DNA from: WSXY01 sp038325105
GTDB taxonomy: Bacteria; Actinomycetota; Coriobacteriia; Anaerosomatales; Anaerosomataceae
Direction of reading: 5' to 3'
Assembly (NCBI GenBank): GCA_038325105.1
Contig: JBBQIR010000022.1
Location: 1 to 28,733, forward strand
DNA: 28,733 nucleotides
Positions 16,483 to 23,720 of the stretch are shown here, in pieces. The position numbers and the translations under genes are program-made. The notes beneath the pieces were generated by a model. The model did no database searches. It was given only the letters and a program-made list of their open reading frames with translations, and was not told the DNA's origin. Positions within the stretch are counted from its first letter, which is position 1. Each line of letters starts with the position of its first letter.

Positions 16483-17535
16483 CTAGGTGTTGTCTCGGTG
16501 CGTACCCATGTCGAGGACGACCTTCCCGCTTTGTCCGCTCGACATCGCGGCGAAACCAGCCTCGTACTCCTCGAACGGCAGCTCATGCGTGATGATCGGA
16601 GCGATATCGAGACCGCTCTGGAGCATGGTCTGCATCTTGTACCACGTCTCCCAGATCTCGCGCCCGTAGATGCCTTTGATCGTGAGCCCGCGGAAGACGA
16701 CCTCGTCCCAGTCGATCTTCACCGGACCCGGAGCAATGCCGAGGAGTGCGATCCGGCCGCCGTTGTACATGCTTTCGAGCATCGTCTCGAACGCGTCGCC
16801 GTTGCCGCTCATCTCGAGGCCGACGTCGAAACCGACCATTCCGAGTTCCTTCATCGCGTCGGCAATCGTCTCGTGCCGCACGTTGACCACGCGCGTTGCG
16901 CCCATCTTGTTTGCGAGGTCGAGCCGATAGTCGTTGACGTCACTGATGACGACGTTTCGGGCGCCGACGTGCTTGGCGATCGCAACGGCCATGACGCCGA
17001 TCGGTCCGGCGCCTGTGATGAGCACGTCCTCGCCAACGAGGTCGAACGAGAGAGCGGCGTGCGTTGCGTTGCCGTACGGGTCGAATATGGCGGCGACGCG
17101 TGAGGGAACGGAGTCGGCAACATGCCACGCGTTCGTCGCCGGCAGCGAGAGGCACTCAGCAAAACAGCCGTCGCGGTTCACGCCCACACCAATGGTGTTC
17201 GTGCAGAGGTGACGCCGGCCGGCGCGACAGCTGCGGCACACCCCGCACACGATGTGACCCTCGCCGGACACGCGTTCACCAACATTGAAGCCGCTGACGC
17301 CCTCGCCGATCTCTGCAACGTGCCCCACGAACTCATGACCGAGGATCTGCGGCGGGCGGATCGTCTTCTGCGCCCACGCGTTCCAGTCGTAGATATGCAC
17401 GTCAGTGCCGCAGATCGCGACCTTCTCGATGCGGATCAGCAGGTCACCCGGGCCGATGCGCGGCACCGGAACTTCCTCGAGTGAGACACCGGGACCCGCC
17501 GCCGTCTTGACGAGCGCCTTCATCGACTTCTGCAT
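16483..17535 (-). CDS. tdh: L-threonine 3-dehydrogenase
   Basis: The 350-residue zinc-dependent medium-chain dehydrogenase carries the catalytic zinc ligands Cys42 (ICGTDVHIYDW) and His67-Glu68 (GHEFVG), structural zinc Cys97, 100, 103 and 111, and the NAD-binding GAGPIG. CGTDVHIYxW and the FDPYGNATHAAL segment are diagnostic of threonine 3-dehydrogenase. It oxidises threonine to 2-amino-3-ketobutyrate with NAD+, feeding KBL. The gene starts six bases after the slipin stop, and its ribosome site (AAGGAG) lies inside the slipin gene, so coupling with slipin is likely. Confidence 0.95.
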   Translation of the reverse strand: MQKSMKALVKTAAGPGVSLEEVPVPRIGPGDLLIRIEKVAICGTDVHIYDWNAWAQKTIRPPQILGHEFVGHVAEIGEGVSGFNVGERVSGEGHIVCGVCRSCRAGRRHLCTNTIGVGVNRDGCFAECLSLPATNAWHVADSVPSRVAAIFDPYGNATHAALSFDLVGEDVLITGAGPIGVMAVAIAKHVGARNVVISDVNDYRLDLANKMGATRVVNVRHETIADAMKELGMVGFDVGLEMSGNGDAFETMLESMYNGGRIALLGIAPGPVKIDWDEVVFRGLTIKGIYGREIWETWYKMQTMLQSGLDIAPIITHELPFEEYEAGFAAMSSGQSGKVVLDMGTHRDNT

Positions 17536-17541
17536 CGTGGG

Positions 17542-18321
17542 CTACTTCTCCTTGGGAGTCTCAGCTTTGAACTTCTTCGAGATGCTGTCCGCAAGGCTTA
17601 CGAACTCACTCGGCATCATGATGATGGTCGTTGTGTTCTGCTCGGCACCGACCTCGGTGATCATCTGCATGCGGCGCAGCTCAAGCGAGAGCGGGTTGGC
17701 AGCCATAACCTTCGACGCCTCGGCGAGTTTCATCGACGCCTCAAACTCGGCATCGGCTTTGATGAGGCGCGCACGCTTCTCCCGCATTGCTTGCGCTTCC
17801 TGCGCCATCGCGCGTTGCATGCCCTCGGGCAGCTCAACGTCTTTCATCTCGACCATCTCGACCTTGATGCCCCACGGATCGGTCGCCTTGTCCACGACCT
17901 CCTGGAGGATCCGCGAGATCTGGTCGCGCTCCCTGAGGATCTCATCGAGCTGATGCTGGCCGATGATGTTGCGCATGCTCGTGAGCGCGATCTGATAGGT
18001 GGCAGCGTAGTAGTTCGCCACCTCGACGATGGATTTGACCGGATCCATGATCTTGAACCACAGCACAGCATTGACCTTGATCGTGACTGAGTCCTTCGTG
18101 ATGGTCTCCTGGCGCTCAACGTCGACGGTGTTCGTCCGCAGGTCGACCTTGCGCTGCGACTCGATGCCGAGCGGGATAAGCCAGTACAAGCCCGGCCCCT
18201 TGAGGCCCTGGAGGCGTCCGAGGCGGAACACGACCGCGCGCTCGTACTCATTGGCGATGCGCAGACCGGAGATCAGGATGGCGACGATCCCCAGAGCAAT
18301 TCCAAGCACTGTTATCCACAC
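17542..18321 (-). CDS. Slipin (stomatin/prohibitin/SPFH family membrane protein)
   Basis: The 259-residue protein has one N-terminal membrane helix (residues 2-20). The SPFH domain follows: EYERAVVFRLGRLQGLKGPGLYWLIP, then DSVTIKVNAVLWFKIMDP and the EVANYYAATYQIALTSMRNIIGQ segment. A charged alpha-helical region (about 165-215) for oligomerisation and a short C-terminal tail complete it. Slipins assemble into membrane microdomain scaffolds. No NfeD-type protease partner lies beside it here, which is unusual because slipins are often paired with NfeD. The GTG start follows GAGGGGAA. It heads the tdh-kbl operon. In the 5' region, CCGCCC-ATGC-GGGCGG (18345-18360) could form a short leader hairpin. 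Confidence 0.92.
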   Translation of the reverse strand: MWITVLGIALGIVAILISGLRIANEYERAVVFRLGRLQGLKGPGLYWLIPLGIESQRKVDLRTNTVDVERQETITKDSVTIKVNAVLWFKIMDPVKSIVEVANYYAATYQIALTSMRNIIGQHQLDEILRERDQISRILQEVVDKATDPWGIKVEMVEMKDVELPEGMQRAMAQEAQAMREKRARLIKADAEFEASMKLAEASKVMAANPLSLELRRMQMITEVGAEQNTTTIIMMPSEFVSLADSISKKFKAETPKEK

Positions 18322-18468
18322 AGCGGTTCCCCTCTTCCGTCGGTCCGCCCATGCGGGCGGTGTACGCTAATGCTATACCCGCTCGACCTGCACCGGCGAC
18401 ACGGGTTTCTGGTATCTCCGACCTCCGACCTCTGTGGTGAACGTATCGCCCGCATTCGCCCTGCCGTG

Positions 18469-18495
18469 TATAATCACTTCCGCGTCTCAGACGCG
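18469..18495 (+). promoter_or_regulatory. -10 box and inverted-repeat leader of tRNA-Ser(GCT)
   Basis: A consensus TATAAT at 18469-18474 is 22 bases upstream of the tRNA; the -35 is not clear. From 18481 to 18495, CGCGTCT and AGACGCG are inverse complements around a single base, so a six-pair stem with a three-base loop can form in the leader that RNase P removes. Confidence 0.55.
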
Positions 18496-18496
18496 C

Positions 18497-18590
18497 GGAG
18501 AGTTGGCCGAGTCGGTTGAAGGCGCTCGCCTGCTAAGCGAGTAAAGGGCTTGAAGCCCTTTCGAGGGTTCGAATCCCTCACTCTCCGCCA
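18497..18590 (+). tRNA. tRNA-Ser(GCT)
   Basis: Complete class II tRNA. The acceptor stem is GGAGAGT/ACTCTCC with encoded CCA. The anticodon stem CTCGC/GCGAG encloses loop CTGCTAA, anticodon GCT, reading AGU and AGC. The long variable arm (AAAGGGCTTGAAGCCCTTT) folds as a hairpin, and the T-loop TTCGAAT is present. Confidence 0.97.
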
Positions 18591-18621
18591 GTTGACATCG
18601 CTCTTGCCTCGACACTGCAGA

Positions 18622-18651
18622 TTGACACGGGCAGCAGTTCGGTGGCAGGAT
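18622..18651 (+). promoter_or_regulatory. Probable promoter of tRNA-Arg(ACG)
   Basis: A consensus -35 TTGACA (18622-18627) is followed after 18 bases by a weak -10, CAGGAT (18646-18651), about 20 bases before the tRNA. A second TTGACA occurs at 18592-18597 right after tRNA-Ser(GCT), without a good -10. Confidence 0.5.
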
Positions 18652-18672
18652 ACGTGAGCCTTTACGGCCCGC

Positions 18673-18748
18673 GCGCCCTTAGCTCAGTGGATAGAGCGTC
18701 CGGCTACGAACCGGGAGGTCGCAGGTTCGAATCCTGCAGGGCGCACCA
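18673..18748 (+). tRNA. tRNA-Arg(ACG)
   Basis: Complete class I tRNA. The acceptor stem is GCGCCCT/AGGGCGC, discriminator A, encoded CCA. The anticodon loop CTACGAA gives anticodon ACG, whose A34 must be deaminated to inosine by TadA (encoded at 10610) to read CGU, CGC and CGA. D-arm and TTCGAAT T-loop are normal. Confidence 0.97.
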
Positions 18749-18760
18749 TTTGCACTGACG

Positions 18761-18792
18761 AGACCCCGCCACTTCGGCGGGGTCTTTCGTTT
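18761..18792 (+). terminator. Intrinsic terminator after tRNA-Arg
   Basis: AGACCCCGCC and GGCGGGGTCT form a perfect ten-pair stem around loop ACTTC, followed by TTCGTTTT. It lies 12 bases beyond the tRNA CCA and is the clearest intrinsic terminator in the window. Confidence 0.85.
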
Positions 18793-18883
18793 TCCCGGGA
18801 ACCGGGGCGGGAATACTCGCGTCTGACCTTCAGCATAGTTTTGCGGCGGCTCTTCTCGGCCGCCCTGAGTAGGGAGGCGCACC

Positions 18884-19618
18884 ATGACGCGCAGCAGGAT
18901 ATGGGTCGTCGCGCTCGTAGCGGCACTGGCCGTGGCCGTGGTACTTGGCGGATGTACGACGAAGGTCGTGTCGGGTGCAGCAACGGGCGTCCTCAACACG
19001 GTAACCGCGACCGGCGAGGGCAAGGCACTCGCCGCGCCCGACCAGGCCGAGATGAGCTTCGGCGTGACCACGCAAGGCACCGATTCCAAGAAGGTGCTCG
19101 ACGACGCGAGCAAACAGGCCGAGAAGATCATCGCGGCGCTGAAGAAAGCGGGTGTCGATGACAAGGACCTGCAGACCTCGGGCGTGAACCTCTACCCGCA
19201 GCAGGACTACCGCGAAGGCCAGGCACCGAGGATCACCGGCTACCAGGCTTCAGTTCAGGTACGCGCGACTATCAAGAAGATCGACTCGACCGGTGACGTG
19301 ATCACCGCTGCCGCAGGCGCCGGTGCGACCGACATCAACGGCCCGACATTCACGCTCTCCGAGCAGGCAACGTCGCGTGCCGAGGCTATCGACAAGGCCG
19401 TCGCGGACGCGCGTGCCCGTGCCGAGATCATGGCGAAGGCCGCCGGCAAGAGCATCGGTGATGTCGTGAGCATCTCGGAGTCCGGCGTGAGCGTGCCGCC
19501 GATCTACTACTACGGCGACGCCCGCGGCGCGGCGAAAGACGCCCTTGCAAGCGTGCCGATCGAGGCCGGAACGCTCGATGTGACAGCGAACGTGACGGTG
19601 GTCTTCGAACTGAAGTAA
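18884..19618 (+). CDS. SIMPL-domain (DUF541) lipoprotein
   Basis: The 244-residue product has a lipoprotein signal with lipobox LGGC (Cys24). The SIMPL/DUF541 domain follows from about residue 38: VTATGEGKALAAPDQAEMSFGVTTQGTD, a helical region with ALKKAGVDDKDLQTSGVNLYPQQDY, and the C-terminal AVADARARAEIMAKAAGKSIGDVVSISE with terminal strands. Such proteins are secreted or periplasmic and oligomeric; the founding members were linked to signalling or to oxidative stress, and their role in this kind of cell is not known. AGGGAGG precedes the ATG. It is followed by a GC-rich hairpin. Confidence 0.9.
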   Translation: MTRSRIWVVALVAALAVAVVLGGCTTKVVSGAATGVLNTVTATGEGKALAAPDQAEMSFGVTTQGTDSKKVLDDASKQAEKIIAALKKAGVDDKDLQTSGVNLYPQQDYREGQAPRITGYQASVQVRATIKKIDSTGDVITAAAGAGATDINGPTFTLSEQATSRAEAIDKAVADARARAEIMAKAAGKSIGDVVSISESGVSVPPIYYYGDARGAAKDALASVPIEAGTLDVTANVTVVFELK

Positions 19619-19643
19619 CATCACCCCCGAGGGAATGGAATCC

Positions 19644-19667
19644 GGGCGGCCCTCATCAGGGCCGCCC
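19644..19667 (+). terminator. GC-rich hairpin after SIMPL gene
   Basis: GGGCGGCCCT and AGGGCCGCCC form a perfect ten-pair stem with a CATC loop, 25 bases after the SIMPL stop. Only TGCTTATG follows, so the T tract is weak; it may terminate partially and let some transcripts reach the next gene. Confidence 0.6.
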
Positions 19668-19711
19668 TGCTTATGCCGCCAATCGGTAGCGTGCGGTGCC
19701 AGGGAGATGCG

Positions 19712-21115
19712 ATGACCGAGGAGCCAGAACCGCTGCCCGTGCCACTACCCTTAGTCCAGCCTGGCATGGCGGCACCACGCAATCCATGGCCCCGGCGACT
19801 TCTGATCGGCTGCGGTATCTCGCTTGTGATCGCCGCCCTGGCAGGGTGTTCGGTCTTCGGGGCCTGGTTCGCGAGGTCCCTGTACGAGAACCGGGACGTG
19901 GCTGCTCAGGTCGCACCCGTGACGACACCGACACCGTACGTGCCGGCTGAGACCGCCCCATCGCCACCCATGTCCGAGGCGAAGCCGAAGGTCGCCTGGT
20001 TTGGCGCGGACCGCTACCTGGCGATTCAGATCAGTCGCGACACCCTGGAGGGCACGAAGAAGATCCCGGTACCTCAGGTCATCGTCTGGGATCGTGAATC
20101 GGGTGAATCCACTGTCATCGGTGACTACGTACTGGTTGGTGCGGAGCGCGCCTACCCGCGGCTCTACCTCTCCTCGGAACTGAACAACGAGGCGAACAGC
20201 GACCTGTATTCGGGCATGACTGAACGGCCGCCGCTCGACCAGTACGACGACATGTGCGACGACCTGTCATATGAATTCGTCGCCTGGACGCCGGACGGCG
20301 GAACCACGGTCCTTGATGCGGAGGAGGTCACATGGTCGCCCTGGATCGGACCCGGCGGTCGTCGGGTCGATGCCGTTATCGATACCGGGAACGCATCCGC
20401 CCCGGTGAATCTCTACTTCACGGTCGGCGACGAGCGGATCCCGGTCGACGCGACCGGCTTTCTCAGCTGTGAACCGATCGGATGGTCGCCCTCAGGTAAG
20501 TACTTCGCCGTCGCGACGCTGCTGGACCCGTGGTCCGAGTACTACCAGCAGTTCGACGAACTCGAGGAACTCTCGATGATCGACTCAATCCAGAACCATG
20601 TCGTTGTCTTCTCCACGGCCACCGGGGAAGCCGTCTACGACGTACCCCTCGGCACGGTGAGGGCGGCATCGGTCTCCGGCACGATCATGTGGGATGCGTC
20701 ATCGGACTTGCTCTACCACCAAGTCCTGAACTCGCCGAAGACCGCGCCGTTCACCAAGACCGCCGAGGCGAAGTTCATCGCCGTCGATCTCACGTCACAG
20801 ACGCCGGTCGCTCGCACCCTCACGATTCCGGCGACGTGGAGCCCCGGTGACTGGCAGTGCCTCGGCACTCAGAAGGACAGCGCGCGCGTTGTGAGAGAAG
20901 TCGGATTCAAGCGGACCATCTGGCGTGTTTCCAAGGGCACCATCACCGAGGAGGGCACGCTCGACATGCCTGTCGGCGCGAGTCCCATGTCGGCTTCACG
21001 AGACGGTGCTCTAGCGTGGCTGTCCCCCGTGTCGCTCGACGACGCTTCCCCGATGCAGTGCACCCTCTCTGACAGCATATTCGGCTCAACCCGCGTGATC
21101 TGGAAGGACAAGTGA
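19712..21115 (+). CDS. Membrane-anchored extracytoplasmic protein of unknown function
   Basis: A 467-residue protein from the ATG at 19712, with AGGGAG upstream; an in-frame start at 19673 is less likely. A Pro-rich cytoplasmic N-terminus is followed by one membrane helix (LLIGCGISLVIAALAGCSVFGAWFA, about residues 31-55), a Thr/Pro linker and a large domain of about 370 residues. That domain is rich in short strands with recurring VxxW and D-x-SG turn patterns (VIVWDRESGESTVIGDY; WSPSGKYFAVATLL; VVVFSTATGEAVYDVP), suggesting a degenerate beta-propeller. The fold is inferred by eye. Its stop overlaps the start of the downstream SDR gene as GTGA, indicating coupled expression. Confidence 0.72.
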   Translation: MTEEPEPLPVPLPLVQPGMAAPRNPWPRRLLIGCGISLVIAALAGCSVFGAWFARSLYENRDVAAQVAPVTTPTPYVPAETAPSPPMSEAKPKVAWFGADRYLAIQISRDTLEGTKKIPVPQVIVWDRESGESTVIGDYVLVGAERAYPRLYLSSELNNEANSDLYSGMTERPPLDQYDDMCDDLSYEFVAWTPDGGTTVLDAEEVTWSPWIGPGGRRVDAVIDTGNASAPVNLYFTVGDERIPVDATGFLSCEPIGWSPSGKYFAVATLLDPWSEYYQQFDELEELSMIDSIQNHVVVFSTATGEAVYDVPLGTVRAASVSGTIMWDASSDLLYHQVLNSPKTAPFTKTAEAKFIAVDLTSQTPVARTLTIPATWSPGDWQCLGTQKDSARVVREVGFKRTIWRVSKGTITEEGTLDMPVGASPMSASRDGALAWLSPVSLDDASPMQCTLSDSIFGSTRVIWKDK

Positions 21116-21930
21116 GGGGTGTGCTCACCGGTAAAGTCATCGTCGTCACCGGCTCGACACGCGGTATCGGACGCGCGATCGCCGATGCATGCGCCGGAGC
21201 CGGTGCGACGGTCGTTCTCTCATCGCGCACCGAAGATGCGGTGTGTGAGGCCGTCAGCGCCTCCCGGGAGCGCGGGTGGCAGTGCTCGGGTATCGCGGCC
21301 GACGTAGCGCGCGCCGAGGATGTACAGGCCCTCTACGACCACGCGCTCGCGACTCACGGGCGGATCGACGCCTGGGTCAACAACGCCGGCATCTCGCTCG
21401 GTTACCGACCGCTCGACGAACTCTCGGTCTCCGAGATCGACGACATCGTGCGCATCAACCTCCTCGGCCATCTCTACGCGATGCGGCTGCTCGTGCCGTA
21501 CTTTCGCGAGCATGGCGGGCAGCTTCTCAACATGACCGGACGCGGCTACAAGGGCGAGGCCACACCGCACACCGCGGCATACGCCGCCACCAAGACCGCG
21601 ATCGCGAGCATCACCAAGAGCGTTGCCGAGGAGAACCGCGACTGCGGCCGCATCTCGGTCAACGCGCTCGTTCCCGGGATGGTGCTCACCGACTTCTACG
21701 TGGATATGAAGACCAGTCCCCGTCTGATGTCGACGGTGGACAATTGGCGCCTCGCGATGAATGCATTCGGCGTGCCGCTCGACGTGGTCGGGGCGGAGGC
21801 AGTTCGCGTGCTCGCAATCCCGCCAGGGCGCGAGACCGGCCGCATCTACAGCCTGCTCCGCGGGCCGAGACTGGCGCGCGGTATCGTCCTCATGTCATGG
21901 TACAAAATGACCGGCAGGATGAAGAAGTAG
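21112..21930 (+). CDS. Short-chain dehydrogenase, NOL/NYC1-like active site
   Basis: This 272-residue SDR has the cofactor motif TGSTRGIG, the NNAG motif and the catalytic YAATK. The usual active-site serine is not where it is expected; instead NMTGRGYKGEATPHTAAYAATK and PGMVLTDF closely resemble the pattern I recall for chlorophyll b reductase (NOL/NYC1) relatives (NMxGxGxxGxxTPxxAAYxATK). In a non-phototroph the substrate is presumably another ring or lipid compound. The GTG at 21112 overlaps the preceding stop; a GTG at 21121 is an alternative. A hydrophobic/basic C-terminus (GIVLMSWYKMTGRMKK) may touch the membrane. Confidence 0.85.
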   Translation: MRGVLTGKVIVVTGSTRGIGRAIADACAGAGATVVLSSRTEDAVCEAVSASRERGWQCSGIAADVARAEDVQALYDHALATHGRIDAWVNNAGISLGYRPLDELSVSEIDDIVRINLLGHLYAMRLLVPYFREHGGQLLNMTGRGYKGEATPHTAAYAATKTAIASITKSVAEENRDCGRISVNALVPGMVLTDFYVDMKTSPRLMSTVDNWRLAMNAFGVPLDVVGAEAVRVLAIPPGRETGRIYSLLRGPRLARGIVLMSWYKMTGRMKK

Positions 21931-21950
21931 CACGAGGCGCGGGGGACGGC

Positions 21951-23714
21951 TTGAGCGAGCACGAGAACCAGCGACATGAACCAACACCGCGTTCACGTTC
22001 ATCGCACGCGCGACGCACTGTGCAGCACGCGCCTTCGCCACGCCGTAGTTCGAAGATCGAGTCGACCACCTCGGGCATCTTCTCGCAACCGGGGGGCGGC
22101 GGCTGGGGTGGCGGCAAGCCACACGTACGCGGTGGAGGTGGCGGTGGGGGCCGCGGCGCAGCTCACCGTGACAAGGCGATCTTCACCGGACGACGGCGTC
22201 GCAACAACACGACCATCGCATTCGTCGCGATCGTCATCGGCGTGCTCGCGATTGCAATCGCCGTCACTGCCTGGGTACTCACGCGGCCGGCGTCGGTCGC
22301 CATAGCCGCTACACCGGCGGACGCGAGCATCGTCTTCAACGGCTCGCAGAACGCCTCGGGAACACTGAGTGCAGGTGACCTCGACCCCGGGACATACACG
22401 GTCGAGGTCACGCGCAAGGGCTTCGAGCCCGTCGGCGCGTCCGTATATCTCAAGCGTGGCAAGAAGACCAGGCTCGAGTACGCGCTCAAACCGCTGCCGT
22501 TCACGGTCTCCATCGTCACGCATCCCGCCGGTGCGACCTGCACGCTCACACCTGCGACTGGCGACCCGCTCGGCGGACCCGCGCCGTTCGAGCAGCAGGC
22601 CTCAGCCGGTACGTTCAAGCTCACGGTCGCTCTGGCGGGCTACAACACGTTCACGCGTGAACTCTTCCTCGACGAACCGCTCGCCCTCGACTTCTACCTC
22701 GATCCCGAGGGACAGGTCGTTCACGGCCTCGGCACCATCACGACCAAGGGCGCGCCCAAGGGCGTCTCGGTCACACCGGACGGCAGTGAGGCGTGGACTT
22801 CTATCCTCAACGGACCGCCGTCTATCGAGATATTCGAGCCGAGGACCGGCAAGAAGATCGGTGAGGTCGACATCGGTAAGTACGGCGCGGTGGAAGTCAT
22901 CTTCAACAAGGCCGGCACGCTCGCCTATACCTCGCAGATGGAGACCGCCAAGTGCTTCGAGATCGATGTGAAGACCCGCAAGGTCCTTCGCGAGTTCCCA
23001 AGCGGTAGCGCGTGGACAAAGTGGGTGCAGCTCTCCCCCGATGAGAAGACGCTCTACGCGTCGAACTGGTCCGGCGACGACGTGTCGATCATCGACCTGG
23101 CGACCGGCGAGCTCAAGAAGCGCATCAGCGTGTCGAACACCCCGCGGGGGATGTATGCGACCGCCGACGGAAAGTCGCTCTACGTTGCCGGCTTCGATTC
23201 CGGCTTGCTCGAGAAGATCGACCTGGCAAGCGGCTCGGTCACGACCGTCTACAAGAGCGGCGGCGCGCTGCGGCACATCGTGGCCGATGAGAAGACCGGC
23301 CGCCTGTTCATCTCGGACATGTCGAAGGACAAGATCTACGTTCACGACATGAAGACGGGCACAACGAAGACGTTCACCGATGTCGATGAGAAGCCGAACA
23401 CGATCGACCTTTCGCACGACGGCAAGGTGCTCTTCGTGAGCTGTCGGGGCGAGAACAACGCGAAGTCGTACTACCTTCCTGGACCCGAGTGGGGCTCGAT
23501 ACTGCTGTTCGACGCCGCCTCGGCCAAGCCGCTCGACGCGATCATCGGCGGGAACCAGTGCACCGCGCTCGATGTGAGCGACGACGGGAAGATCCTCATC
23601 TTCAGCGACTTCCTCGACAACCGCCTGCGTGTTTACGAGGTGCCGTCGTACGAAACGCTCGCGAAGGGCAACGGCGGCCGGTACGAGGCGCATTTCGCGG
23701 AGATCAAGAAGTAG
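21951..23714 (+). CDS. Membrane-anchored PEGA-repeat and beta-propeller protein
   Basis: About 587 residues from the TTG at 21951, which follows GCGGGGGA and lies 20 bases after the SDR stop; the frame also stays open upstream through the SDR gene, but that part is a shadow. Layout: a disordered Arg/Ser then Gly-rich cytoplasmic region (1-85), a membrane helix (88-110), two PEGA-type domains (about 116-180, 185-250; DLDPGTYTVEVTRKGFEPV and SAGTFKLTVALAGYNTF) and a C-terminal YVTN/SMP-30-like beta-propeller (255-575; repeated SPDEKTLYASNWSGDDVSIIDLATGELKK-type blades). PEGA domains usually present proteins at the cell surface. The role is unknown; the propeller may bind a ligand or polymer. 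Confidence 0.85.
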   Translation: MSEHENQRHEPTPRSRSSHARRTVQHAPSPRRSSKIESTTSGIFSQPGGGGWGGGKPHVRGGGGGGGRGAAHRDKAIFTGRRRRNNTTIAFVAIVIGVLAIAIAVTAWVLTRPASVAIAATPADASIVFNGSQNASGTLSAGDLDPGTYTVEVTRKGFEPVGASVYLKRGKKTRLEYALKPLPFTVSIVTHPAGATCTLTPATGDPLGGPAPFEQQASAGTFKLTVALAGYNTFTRELFLDEPLALDFYLDPEGQVVHGLGTITTKGAPKGVSVTPDGSEAWTSILNGPPSIEIFEPRTGKKIGEVDIGKYGAVEVIFNKAGTLAYTSQMETAKCFEIDVKTRKVLREFPSGSAWTKWVQLSPDEKTLYASNWSGDDVSIIDLATGELKKRISVSNTPRGMYATADGKSLYVAGFDSGLLEKIDLASGSVTTVYKSGGALRHIVADEKTGRLFISDMSKDKIYVHDMKTGTTKTFTDVDEKPNTIDLSHDGKVLFVSCRGENNAKSYYLPGPEWGSILLFDAASAKPLDAIIGGNQCTALDVSDDGKILIFSDFLDNRLRVYEVPSYETLAKGNGGRYEAHFAEIKK

Positions 23715-23720
23715 CTTTCA

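Noticed and set aside
18679..19164. Minus-strand open frame across tRNA-Arg ending in CRIRTCDLPVRSRTLYPLS
   Set aside because: This is the well-known false protein produced by translating a tRNA-Arg gene antisense; it also covers the SIMPL gene in reverse.
21276..21950. Upstream extension of the PEGA/propeller frame
   Set aside because: This part overlaps the SDR gene in another frame and reads as Arg/His-rich shadow; the TTG at 21951 with its ribosome site is the better start.
22120..22160. GGT/GGC-rich run that looks like a simple repeat
   Set aside because: It encodes the Gly-rich cytoplasmic linker of the PEGA/propeller protein and is in frame; not a separate repeat element.
22602..23693. 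Minus-strand open frame of 363 codons
   Set aside because: Antisense of the beta-propeller gene with shadow-like composition and no ribosome site noted.
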